43,620 nt of DNA from Planctomycetota bacterium (GTDB lineage: Bacteria; Planctomycetota; Planctomycetia; Isosphaerales; Isosphaeraceae): assembly GCA_021791715.1 (NCBI GenBank), contig JAJYWB010000055.1, positions 1 to 43,620 of the forward strand, read 5' to 3'. The translations under genes were made by a program, and so were the position numbers. Under the pieces are notes generated by a model. It was not told the DNA's origin. It ran no database searches and saw only the letters and a list, made by a program, of their open reading frames with translations. Within the stretch, counting starts at the first letter, position 1; each line of letters starts with the position of its first letter. Positions 23,422 through 31,588 of this stretch are shown here, in pieces.

Positions 23422-25530
23422 TCAACGCGGAGTCGGCGGTTTTATCTTCGACAGATCGGGTTTGACGACGAATCGCATCCAGCCCGACGGGTCGAGCGAA
23501 GAAGCCTCGATCAACTCGACCTCCTTGGGGAGCGTATCGAGCTTGAAATCGAGCGGCTTGGCTCGCAACGCAAGCTTAAACCCCGATACCACCACCGATT
23601 GCGAAAGCTTCGTCAGCGGCTTCCCCTTCGATTCGTCGTCGTCGATCGCGTCGATCCGAACCTTGGGACCGGGATCGAAATCGGCGATCTTGGCGATCAC
23701 CACGGGGGGCTTGCCCCCTTTGGGAACCTCGACTTTGAGCTCGACGTCGAACTCGGCGAGCGGCGACGTCATCCGATAAATGTTCGCCGCGGGACCAAGA
23801 AGCGTGCTCGAACCCGCGGTTTGCTTCTTCGGCGCCGGGAAAGAAACGTCGAATTCATACACAAGAATCACAAGTCGACCTTGCGTATCGGAGGCGAACT
23901 CGGGAGGCCGAGACGGCTTGCGAACGCGGATCGCAAGCTCTCCGGGAGGCTTCGATTCGGCCACCGCCTTGACGAAGGCCGAATATTCGGCGTTCGACGT
24001 CACCGCGACCGCGGGCGCCCCCGAGATCGCCGCCTTCGGTTTGATCACAAACAAAATATCTTTCACATCAGAATATTTTGATTCAATCAATCCCTGGACG
24101 ACGTTCGTGAGGATCGACGAAAGGTGGACGTTGGCGGCGACTCCGGGAGCGATTTGATCGAGACGTTTGGGAGGGGGAGCGACCGCGCCCAGCCCCGCGG
24201 CGGCGCCTCGCCAATCGACCCGGCCCGCGGCCTCGATGTATTCGGGCCTCGAACGAAGCGCCAGATGATCGACGAGAACGTCTTTGATCGCCAGGGTTTC
24301 ATTATCAAGGAAATACTTTTTGAGTTTGGCGGATTGTTCGGCGGCGTTTTCGCCGGTGCGCATCGTTCCGAGTTCGAGCGATCCCGCCTCGACCTCGTCG
24401 CGGATTCGCGGCATCGCTCCGTCGTGCACTTTCTGAACGATCTTGTTTCTGTTCATACCTAAAAGCGATGCGATCAGCCGACCCGATCCGCCTCCTTGCG
24501 TCGGCGCGGCGTCGATCGCGGATTGCACGTTGTGCAGGTAGGTCGGCCAGATCTGGAGCAAGCCTCCGGGCTTCAGTAAAACGTTGATCGTGAGGATCGC
24601 GTCGTCGCGGTTGACCGCGCTGAAGTAATAAAGCTTGCCGGCGCGAGCCCCCTTGGGATCGCTCATCATCTGCTCTTGAAAGCCGCGAACGGGGGTGACG
24701 CTGACCATCTGTTGGCTGTTGAAGAACCCGATCCCCTCGTCGCTCGAAAGCAGGCCGAAGGCGACTTTCGGACCGGGAGTGACGTACGACGTTTGCCCTT
24801 TAAACTCGACGATCTCGGCTTTCACCGGGTCGAAAGCGAGGAGGGGCGCGACCGTCGCGGCGTCGGCTTTGACGTTGAAATTGGGTCGAAGGAAAAGGCT
24901 TTCGAGCGCGGATTCGAGCTCGTGCGCAGGCCTCCAAGTCGTCGCTTTATTGCGATCGCGGAGGGTCGCGAGCAGGCGATCGACCTTCTTGAGCGCCGAC
25001 AGGCGATCGGCGACCGTTTGCGCTTTTTCATATTCATTTTGTGCCGCGACGAGCTTGCCCCGGACGTATTCGACCCAGCCTTCACGATAGCCGCGGATTT
25101 TGGCGTCGGCGGGAGGGGGGAGTCGATCGATCGTCTCGACGAGTCGTTTTTCGGCGAGCGCGATCGCGGCTCTGGGAGCGAGCCAGGCGTCGAGCGCATC
25201 GGCGACTTCGCGAGCCCCGGTCCAGGGAACCGCGGCGAGTTCGCGTTTGCGGAGATCGAGTCGATCGAGCGCCGAGGAACGATCGGTCTCGCTTTGCGCG
25301 GTGACGTAACGAACAAGATCGGACCGTAAATCCATGAAATAGCCGCGCCAGGCGGAGGCGTGAGGAGACGGCTTGGCGGGTTCGTCGAACCATTTTTTCT
25401 GGACGTCGAGGATCGTCCGCTCGACCTCGAAGAATGTTGAACCCGCGGGAGCGGCGGCGTGCGCGAAGCCGACAAAACCGAAGAGAACCGCGGCGACCGC
25501 GGCCGTCGTTACTTTCGTTCGCATCATCAT
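23422..25530 (-). CDS. Large secreted protein, function unknown
   Basis: This 702-aa protein begins with a clear signal peptide (VTTAAVAAVLFGFVGFAHAAA; likely cut after AHA). I do not recognise a domain. The first 230 residues are charged, helical and Arg/Glu-rich. The middle (about 230-460) is mixed, with VTPGPKVAFGLLSSDEG and LKPGGLLQIWPTYLHNV. Residues about 460-500 include the segment IAPGVAANVHLSSILTNVVQGL. The C-terminal 200 residues look beta-rich, with LVILVYEFDVSFPAPKK and VELKVEVPKGGKPPVVIAKI. No membrane helix follows the signal peptide, so it is probably periplasmic or exported. Minus-strand third positions are strongly GC-rich. Confidence 0.8.
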   Translation of the reverse strand: MMMRTKVTTAAVAAVLFGFVGFAHAAAPAGSTFFEVERTILDVQKKWFDEPAKPSPHASAWRGYFMDLRSDLVRYVTAQSETDRSSALDRLDLRKRELAAVPWTGAREVADALDAWLAPRAAIALAEKRLVETIDRLPPPADAKIRGYREGWVEYVRGKLVAAQNEYEKAQTVADRLSALKKVDRLLATLRDRNKATTWRPAHELESALESLFLRPNFNVKADAATVAPLLAFDPVKAEIVEFKGQTSYVTPGPKVAFGLLSSDEGIGFFNSQQMVSVTPVRGFQEQMMSDPKGARAGKLYYFSAVNRDDAILTINVLLKPGGLLQIWPTYLHNVQSAIDAAPTQGGGSGRLIASLLGMNRNKIVQKVHDGAMPRIRDEVEAGSLELGTMRTGENAAEQSAKLKKYFLDNETLAIKDVLVDHLALRSRPEYIEAAGRVDWRGAAAGLGAVAPPPKRLDQIAPGVAANVHLSSILTNVVQGLIESKYSDVKDILFVIKPKAAISGAPAVAVTSNAEYSAFVKAVAESKPPGELAIRVRKPSRPPEFASDTQGRLVILVYEFDVSFPAPKKQTAGSSTLLGPAANIYRMTSPLAEFDVELKVEVPKGGKPPVVIAKIADFDPGPKVRIDAIDDDESKGKPLTKLSQSVVVSGFKLALRAKPLDFKLDTLPKEVELIEASSLDPSGWMRFVVKPDLSKIKPPTPR

Positions 25531-25595
25531 AGAAATCCCTTTGGTCGCGCGTCGAGCCTCGCTGAAGATCGATCGTCGTGAATCCCTTAACTTGA

Positions 25596-25936
25596 AATTC
25601 GTCCTCGCTCGGACCGCGACTCGTCGCTAAATCGATAATTCGTAAGGCGGAAGCGCCGGTCGCGCGCCCGGGGGCGATCGACGCGGCCGATCTCAAAAAA
25701 GCGATCGTAGGCGATGCGCCGGTCGGACGTAAAGCCTCACGCGAGCGATCGTCGACCGCGGCGCGATTGCAACCGCTCGCCCCCGCGGCGCCCGGTCGCT
25801 TCACGTACGACCCGCTCAATCCCAAAAATCCACCCGCAAACCCCGTTCCGCCCGGCATGCTCGGAGATAAGATGGAATCGTCTCGAAACAGAAATCAAAT
25901 ACGCCGACGACCTCTCTTGATTCAAGGAGTGAATTG
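25596..25936 (+). pseudogene. Probable gene remnant upstream of upp
   Basis: One frame is open from 25596 to a TGA just before upp and shows strong coding-like third positions (for example CTC GCC CCC GCG GCG CCC GGT CGC TTC). It reads ADLKKAIVGDAPVGRKAS and then GRFTYDPLNPKNPPANPVPP. No ATG or GTG start is available in the conserved-looking part; TTG near 25772 would leave fewer than 60 residues. It could be the end of a decayed gene, or a short real gene with a rare start. Family unknown. Confidence 0.35.
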
Positions 25937-25937
25937 A

Positions 25938-26561
25938 TTGTCTCAATTATATATTAGTAGTCATCCACTTGTTCGCGCGTCGCTCGCGTCGCTGCGAGAT
26001 CGGCAAACAAAACCCGCCGAGTTTCGCAGGTTGGTGCGCGTACTTTCGTATTTACTCGCATACGAGGCGACGGTCGATTTGACGACGCGAGACGTCGAGG
26101 TCGAGACGCCGATGGGGACGGCCAAGTGTGGAGTGTTAACCGATCGCGTGGGGATCGTGCCGATCTTGCGTGCGGGGCTCGGAATGGTCGACGGGGTGCT
26201 CGATCTGGTTCCCGACGCTCAGGTTTGGCATGTCGGAATGTTCCGCGACGAGGCGACGCTCCTCCCCACCGAATATTACAACAAGCTTCCCAATCCCGCG
26301 CCGATCACGTTGGCGCTCGTGATCGACCCGATGCTCGCGACGGGAGGATCGGCGGTTCGAGCGTGCCGGGTCGCGCTCGACGCCGGGGTCGAACGCGTTA
26401 AATTCGTCGCGCTCATCGCCGCGCCCGAGGGAATCGAACGACTCGCGTCGGCGCATCCGCACGTCTCGATCCACGTCGGCGCGGTCGACGATCGGCTGAA
26501 CGAAGTCGGCTTCATCCTCCCGGGGCTCGGCGACGCGGGAGATCGACAATTCGGTACGTAA
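25938..26561 (+). CDS. upp: Uracil phosphoribosyltransferase
   Basis: Upp makes UMP from uracil and PRPP in pyrimidine salvage. The TTG start at 25938 has AAGGAG 8 bp upstream. The 207-aa length is normal. The N-terminal SHPLVRASLASLRD, the VPILRAGLGMVDG stretch and the PRPP loop DPMLATGGSAVRA are all typical, as is the C-terminal GLGDAGDRQFGT. A pyrimidine-nucleoside phosphorylase follows 64 bp downstream, so the two form a salvage pair. Confidence 0.96.
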   Translation: MSQLYISSHPLVRASLASLRDRQTKPAEFRRLVRVLSYLLAYEATVDLTTRDVEVETPMGTAKCGVLTDRVGIVPILRAGLGMVDGVLDLVPDAQVWHVGMFRDEATLLPTEYYNKLPNPAPITLALVIDPMLATGGSAVRACRVALDAGVERVKFVALIAAPEGIERLASAHPHVSIHVGAVDDRLNEVGFILPGLGDAGDRQFGT

Positions 26562-26625
26562 TTGCGATTAGATATTATAAATTGTTATTTTATTTACTTG
26601 TTTTTGCTCTAAAAGGAAGATCGAC

Positions 26626-27930
26626 GTGCGAACGGTCGAATTGATCCGAAAAAAACGAGACGGGGGCGAGCTTTCGGACGGCGAGATCGGCTTTCTGATC
26701 GCGGGGATCGCTTCGAGGGAGGTCGCCGATTATCAATGGGCGTCGTTGTTGATGGCGGTCTATCTGAGGGGGATGACCGACGCCGAAACGATCTCGCTCA
26801 CCAATCATATGGCGAAATCCGGGCGGATCGTCGATTTATCGGCGATTCCAGGCCCGAAGATCGACAAGCACAGCACGGGGGGAGTGGGAGATAAGACCTC
26901 GCTGATTTTGGCGCCGATCGCCGCCGCGGCGGGGATTCTCGTGCCGATGGTTTCGGGTCGAGGGCTGGGCCACACGGGGGGAACGCTCGACAAGCTCGAA
27001 TCGATCCCCGGCTTTCGCGTCGATCTCGATCTCGACGCGTACCGTGCGACGCTCGCCGCTTCGGGATTGGTGATGATCGGCCAAACCGCCGAGATCGCCC
27101 CCGCGGACAAGGTGTTGTACGCGCTCCGCGACGCGACCGCGACGGTCGAATCGATCCCGTTGATCACGGCTTCGATCCTCTCCAAAAAATACGCCGAGGG
27201 GATCGACGGACTCGTTCTCGACGTAAAAACAGGGCTTGGCGCGTTCATGAAACGACTCGACGATTCGAGGCGGCTCGCCGAGTCGATGCGGGCGATCGGA
27301 ACGGGTCTCGGGCTGAAGACGAGGGTGCTGATCACGCGGATGGATCAGCCGCTGGGAAACGCGGTTGGAAACGCTCTCGAGGTCGCCGAATCGATCGCTT
27401 GCCTTCGGGGCGAGGGGCCCTCGGATCTGGTCGATTTGTCGGTCGAACTCGCCGCCGAAATGGCGCTGATGGGAGGAAGGGGGTCGACGATCGAGGAGGC
27501 GCGAGAAATCTGCCGAGGGACGATCGCCGACGGCTCGGCGCTCGCTCGTTTTCGCTCGATGGCGATCGCGCAAGGGGGAGATCCCGCGGCGATCGACGAT
27601 CCGAACCTTCTTCCGAAAGCGAAATTCACATATGAAGTTAAATCTCCTAGTTCGGGATTTGTATCGGGGCTCAACGCCGAATCGATCGGTCGCGCGACGA
27701 TGCTGTTGGGGGCTGGGAGAGCGAGGGTCGATTCGTCGATCAATCACGCGGTGGGAGCGACTCTTCGGCGCAAGATCGGCGATCGCGTTAAAAGTGGAGA
27801 CGCTCTGTGCGTGATCCACGCCGATTCGGAGGGAGAATCGTTCGAAGCCGCGGTCGAACTCGTTTTATCGGCTTACGATTTCGCCGAAACCAGGCCGACG
27901 ATTCCCGCGTCGATCGTCGAGAAGTTATAA
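26626..27930 (+). CDS. Pyrimidine-nucleoside (thymidine/uridine) phosphorylase
   Basis: The enzyme splits pyrimidine nucleosides with phosphate into base and (deoxy)ribose 1-phosphate. KHSTGGVGDKTSLILAPI at about residue 81 is the family's phosphate and substrate loop, followed by SGRGLGHTGGTLDKLESI. The start is GTG at 26626, with AAAAGGAAG upstream. Length 434 aa fits both DeoA and Pdp. I leave the symbol open, since sequence alone does not separate the two. Together with upp it lets the cell recycle uridine and thymidine bases. Confidence 0.94.
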   Translation: MRTVELIRKKRDGGELSDGEIGFLIAGIASREVADYQWASLLMAVYLRGMTDAETISLTNHMAKSGRIVDLSAIPGPKIDKHSTGGVGDKTSLILAPIAAAAGILVPMVSGRGLGHTGGTLDKLESIPGFRVDLDLDAYRATLAASGLVMIGQTAEIAPADKVLYALRDATATVESIPLITASILSKKYAEGIDGLVLDVKTGLGAFMKRLDDSRRLAESMRAIGTGLGLKTRVLITRMDQPLGNAVGNALEVAESIACLRGEGPSDLVDLSVELAAEMALMGGRGSTIEEAREICRGTIADGSALARFRSMAIAQGGDPAAIDDPNLLPKAKFTYEVKSPSSGFVSGLNAESIGRATMLLGAGRARVDSSINHAVGATLRRKIGDRVKSGDALCVIHADSEGESFEAAVELVLSAYDFAETRPTIPASIVEKL

Positions 27931-28289
27931 CACATATTTAATTTTGATATTCATATTCATACAGACATGATTCTGATCACATCACGGGTTGGACTCGCGA
28001 AAACAAGGGGGAAAGCGTGAGCGAGGGGAACGTTTCGACTGAGAACGGATCGCGAGGGGATGGAAGGAACGGCGGCGGAGGGGGTCGCGAATCGTCGATT
28101 CGATTTGCCGGCGCCGGCCCCTTGATGCGCCGATCGGCATCTCCTAAGATACGTCGACTTCCACCCCCCGGAATCAACGAGAGAGTCCCCGCGGGGCGAT
28201 TCGCTTCCAACGAACGCTCGGCGACCGAATCGGCGCGAAGCCGGCTTGAAGAGTTCGCGATCCGCCAAACGACTGGAACCAAAAACGCG
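27931..28289. other. Gap before the complex I genes
   Basis: A frame continuous with the next gene is open from GTG 28017, which has AAGGGGG about 7 bp upstream, so a longer form of that gene starting here is possible. Otherwise no gene, hairpin or promoter was recognised. Confidence 0.35.
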
Positions 28290-28559
28290 ATGATTCCCAC
28301 GAATAAACCCGAACGTCGATACACGCCCGGAAGCCGGGTCGTCGTCACCCAGCACGTGCGCGTCGGCGATCGCCGCTGGAGCACGCAGGTGGGCGGAATC
28401 GTCGAAGACGAGGGGATTCGCCCCGTGGGGGGGATGGAGATGGGGGGAAAGGCTCGTTACGGATTGCAATCGACGCTCAAACTGCGGCAAGACGACGGGT
28501 CTCTCACCGTCGTCGCGATCGACGAACACACCGAGGTCCGCACGGTCGAACAAAATTAA
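28290..28559 (+). CDS. Small conserved-looking protein before nuoA, function unknown
   Basis: This 89-aa protein starts at ATG 28290 (MIPTNKPERRYTPGSRVVVT). It looks like a small beta-barrel: VVVTQHVRVGDRRWSTQVGGIVE and LKLRQDDGSLTVVAIDEHTEV. No cysteines, signal or membrane helix are visible. The frame is also open from GTG 28017, which would add 91 low-complexity residues (glycine-, arginine- and serine-rich); I prefer the shorter form because only it looks folded. It lies 15 bp before nuoA and is almost certainly co-transcribed, so a role with complex I is possible but unproven. Confidence 0.65.
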   Translation: MIPTNKPERRYTPGSRVVVTQHVRVGDRRWSTQVGGIVEDEGIRPVGGMEMGGKARYGLQSTLKLRQDDGSLTVVAIDEHTEVRTVEQN

Positions 28560-28574
28560 CGACGAGAACATACC

Positions 28575-28934
28575 ATGGTTATGCTCAATTATGTATTTAT
28601 CTGCTTTTTGATGCTGGGCGCGGTCGGTTTCGCGGTCGCTCCGTTGATTCTCGAGCGGCTGATCGCTCCCCGCAAGCGCGGCCGATCGAAGGGGGAGACG
28701 TACGAATGCGGGGTGTTGACGACCGGCGAAACGTGGATCCGGTTCCGCATTCAGTATTTTATTTACGCGCTCTTGTTTGTGGTGTTTGATATTGAGACGG
28801 TCTTTTTATATCCGTGGGCGGTGAGTTACGTCGGCCTGGGGGGGTTCGCTCTCGTCGAGATGGTGATCTTCCTGGTCGTGCTTTTGATCGGCCTGATTTA
28901 CGCGTGGGCGACCGACGCGCTCAAGTGGGTTTAA
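28575..28934 (+). CDS. nuoA: NADH-quinone oxidoreductase subunit A
   Basis: NuoA is a small membrane subunit of complex I near the quinone site. The 119-aa protein has three membrane helices. The conserved loop SKGETYECGV and the following FRIQYFIYALLFVVFDIETVFLYPWA, split here at residue about 75, are diagnostic. It starts at ATG 28575, 15 bp after the small unknown gene. The next gene is nuoH, where most genomes have nuoB. Confidence 0.96.
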   Translation: MVMLNYVFICFLMLGAVGFAVAPLILERLIAPRKRGRSKGETYECGVLTTGETWIRFRIQYFIYALLFVVFDIETVFLYPWAVSYVGLGGFALVEMVIFLVVLLIGLIYAWATDALKWV

Positions 28935-29018
28935 GTTTCGGTTCGACGACGATTTCTTGGCGATATCGATCAACCCCCGCCGAATCGTAACGGCGGGCGG
29001 ACGATAGAGGGGAACGAC

Positions 29019-30329
29019 ATGACCGATTGGGCCTGCGCGACATTGCTTTTCGCTCAAGAGATCGCCCCCAGGGAGATCCCTTGGTTGGCGTGGTTTTTAT
29101 GGTTGTTGATCGGCTTTTTCGGGATTTTCCCCGGCGTCGTCGCTTACATGGTGTGGGCCGAACGGAAAGTCGCGGCTCGCTTTCAAGACCGGATCGGCCC
29201 CAATCGCGTGGGGCCCCTCGGGCTTTTACAGCCGATCGCCGACGCTCTCAAACTGATCACCAAAGAAGACATCGTCCCCGACGCCGCCGATCCGATCGTG
29301 CACCTATTGGCGCCGGTGATCATTCTCGTTTCTTCGTTTCTCGTCCTCGCGGTGATCCCCTTCGGCGTGGGCCTCGCTCCGGTGAACTTGCCGTCGGGGC
29401 TGCTTTACTTGATCGCGGTATCGAGTTTTTCGGCTCTCGGCGTGTTTTTGGCGGGATGGTCGAGCCGGAACAAATACGCGCTTTTAGGCGGCATGAGGGC
29501 GGTCGCTCAGCTCGTTTCGTACGAGGTTCCCCAGGTTCTCTCAACAATCCCGGTCATCCTCTTCACTGGGAGTTTAAGCCTCGTTTCAATGGTCGATCGG
29601 CAGTATGAGTTCGGCTGGTTCGTCTTCTCGCCGCCGGGCTTTCTGGCGTTCGTCGTGATGACGATCGCGAGCATCGCCGAGGTCAACCGCACGCCGTTCG
29701 ACTTGCCCGAAGCCGAATCGGAAATCATCGCCGGATATCACACCGAATATTCGGGGATGCGGTTCGGCCTGTTCTTCCTCGCCGAATATCTCAGCGTGTT
29801 CGCCGTGAGCTGCCTGGGGACGGTTTTATTCCTGGGGGGCGGGCTCTTGCCGTTTCCGCTCAACCGGCTCGCCGAGTGGATGGGAACCGGCGATTGGCCC
29901 GCGATCGTCGTCAACATCGGCATGGTGAGCGTTTTTTCGATCAAGGTTCTAGGGTATGTTTTCTTGATGTTCTGGGTTCGCGTCACCTTGCCGCGGATGC
30001 GGGTCGATCGGATGATGAACTTCGCGTGGAAGTATCTCGTGCCCCTCTCGATCGGCAACATCGTGATCGCGGCGGTCTGGTTCGAGATGGTGTTGCGCGA
30101 TCCGATCAAGCGGATGGCGCAGGTTGAAATCACGGGGGATGAATACATCCCTCCGGGAATCGGCGTGGGGCTGAAGGGATGGATCGTGACGGGAGCGCTC
30201 GTGATCGCGCTTTTCCTCACGGTTCTGCGGGTGAACCGGGGGTCGCACGCATCGAAGATTAAAGAGATCACGGAATCGCCGATTCCGCTTCCCTCGGAGG
30301 CGCCGGCGTTGTTCGCGCGGGCTCGCTGA
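29019..30329 (+). CDS. nuoH: NADH-quinone oxidoreductase subunit H
   Basis: NuoH links the membrane arm to the hydrophilic arm and forms part of the quinone channel. AERKVAARFQDRIGPNRVGP is diagnostic, as are LPEAESEIIAGYHTEYSGM and the C-terminal WVRVTLPRMRVDRMM. It has eight or more membrane helices. At 436 aa it is longer than the E. coli protein (about 325 aa), with an extra C-terminal part that includes one more hydrophobic helix (IVTGALVIALFLTVL) and a soluble tail. The start at ATG 29019 has AGGGGAA upstream. It follows nuoA by 84 bp. Confidence 0.96.
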   Translation: MTDWACATLLFAQEIAPREIPWLAWFLWLLIGFFGIFPGVVAYMVWAERKVAARFQDRIGPNRVGPLGLLQPIADALKLITKEDIVPDAADPIVHLLAPVIILVSSFLVLAVIPFGVGLAPVNLPSGLLYLIAVSSFSALGVFLAGWSSRNKYALLGGMRAVAQLVSYEVPQVLSTIPVILFTGSLSLVSMVDRQYEFGWFVFSPPGFLAFVVMTIASIAEVNRTPFDLPEAESEIIAGYHTEYSGMRFGLFFLAEYLSVFAVSCLGTVLFLGGGLLPFPLNRLAEWMGTGDWPAIVVNIGMVSVFSIKVLGYVFLMFWVRVTLPRMRVDRMMNFAWKYLVPLSIGNIVIAAVWFEMVLRDPIKRMAQVEITGDEYIPPGIGVGLKGWIVTGALVIALFLTVLRVNRGSHASKIKEITESPIPLPSEAPALFARAR

Positions 30330-30478
30330 GGGGTTGAAACGTAAGCTAAGGTCGACAACGAAGTTTCGCAAAGCGTGAGCTGGAGAAAGATGAACGACAA
30401 CCGACATTCGCGAGATCGACGCGCCGCGGTCGCCCGCGAGGGACGAGATCGCGGTCACCAATCGTGGAGGCGCGACCT

Positions 30479-31153
30479 TTGATCCAATCGATCTTCCTCT
30501 TGTTTTCGGCGATCGGCCTCATGGCCGCCCTGGGGACGGTGCTTTCGCGCAACCTCGTCCGCGCCGCGCTCTGGTTGGTCGCGTTTTTCTTCATCATCGC
30601 GGTCCAATTCGTCCTGCTCGAGGCCGAATTTCTGGCGGCGATCCAGGTTCTCGTTTATATCGGCGCCGTGGCGATCCTTTTGTTGTTCGGTATCATGCTC
30701 ACGCGTAACATTCAAGGGGATGAAACGACGAGCGCGAGTTTGAACACGAAATTGATCTTCGGAGCGCTCGGCCTGGCGTTGTTCGCGGTTTTGGCGACGG
30801 CGATCGTCTCGCACAAGGGAACTCCCGAACGGCCGGCTTGGTCGAAAATTCAGGGAAGGCCCGACGACGAAGCGGGACGCGACGGCGTTCTCACACGTAA
30901 AGACACGATCAACAACATGGCCAAAACGGTCGGCGACGAGATGATGACTCGATTCGTGATTCCGTTTGAAATCGCGGGGCTTTTGCTTACGGTCGCGCTT
31001 GTGGGGGCGGTCGCTCTGGCTCGTCAGGTCGGCGCCGACGAGCCGATCGATCGCGTTCGCAAGGCTGGTTTCACGCGCGACGACGCTCCGGCGAACGGTT
31101 CGCCCGAAGGCGTCGCCGAGGCGCCCGGCGCGGTCGCTTCACCTTCACACTGA
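30479..31153 (+). CDS. nuoJ: NADH-quinone oxidoreductase subunit J
   Basis: NuoJ is a membrane subunit beside NuoA and NuoK. Helices are IQSIFLLFSAIGLMAALGTVLS, AALWLVAFFFIIAVQFVLL and IQVLVYIGAVAILLLFGIMLT, which holds the conserved VYIGAVAILLLF. I chose TTG at 30479, because GGAGG at 30466-30470 lies 8 bp upstream; a GTG at 30464 would put that ribosome site inside the gene. The product is 224 aa. An extra hydrophilic insert lies around residues 110-150, and an acidic Ala/Pro tail follows the last helix. Confidence 0.93.
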   Translation: MIQSIFLLFSAIGLMAALGTVLSRNLVRAALWLVAFFFIIAVQFVLLEAEFLAAIQVLVYIGAVAILLLFGIMLTRNIQGDETTSASLNTKLIFGALGLALFAVLATAIVSHKGTPERPAWSKIQGRPDDEAGRDGVLTRKDTINNMAKTVGDEMMTRFVIPFEIAGLLLTVALVGAVALARQVGADEPIDRVRKAGFTRDDAPANGSPEGVAEAPGAVASPSH

Positions 31154-31171
31154 GGTCGAGGTTTCATTCGC

Positions 31172-31525
31172 ATGCACACCGTTGAACTTCCGGTATCCGG
31201 ATCGGACATCCCCCTGGCGTGGTTTTTATTCTTCGCCGCGGCGTCGTTCTCGATCGGCCTCTTCGGCGTGCTGGTGCGCCGCAACGCGATCGCGGTCTTG
31301 ATGTCGATTGAAATCATGCTCAACGCGGCGAATATCAATCTGATCGCTTTCTGGCGGTACGTCGCTCCTCCTCCCGGAGAGGGGATCAACAACGGCGTGA
31401 TGCTGGCGCTGTTCGTGATCACGATCGCCGCGGCCGAGGTCGCGGTCGGGATCGCGCTCGTCCTCCTCGCGTATCGACGCTGGAAAGCCGCCGACGTCGA
31501 TCGCTACGACACCCTCGCGGGCTAA
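31172..31525 (+). CDS. nuoK: NADH-quinone oxidoreductase subunit K
   Basis: NuoK is a small three-helix antiporter-like subunit. The stretch VRRNAIAVLMSIEIMLNAANINLI contains the conserved glutamate needed for proton movement (SIEIMLN), and a second helix near residue 75 has the other conserved acid (ITIAAAEVAVGIAL). The 117-aa protein is slightly longer than usual because of an N-terminal extension. It starts 19 bp after nuoJ. Confidence 0.96.
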   Translation: MHTVELPVSGSDIPLAWFLFFAAASFSIGLFGVLVRRNAIAVLMSIEIMLNAANINLIAFWRYVAPPPGEGINNGVMLALFVITIAAAEVAVGIALVLLAYRRWKAADVDRYDTLAG

Positions 31526-31588
31526 CCGAAACGCCGGATCGAATAACCACAACATGTTCATTAAAGCAGACGAGAAGGGCGTAGACCG

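Noticed and set aside
23127..23779. Plus-strand ORFs across the end of the 702-aa gene
   Set aside because: They overlap the C-terminus of a gene with clear coding bias on the minus strand.
29320..30400. Minus-strand ORFs opposite nuoH
   Set aside because: They are antisense to an unambiguous membrane subunit and have no motif.
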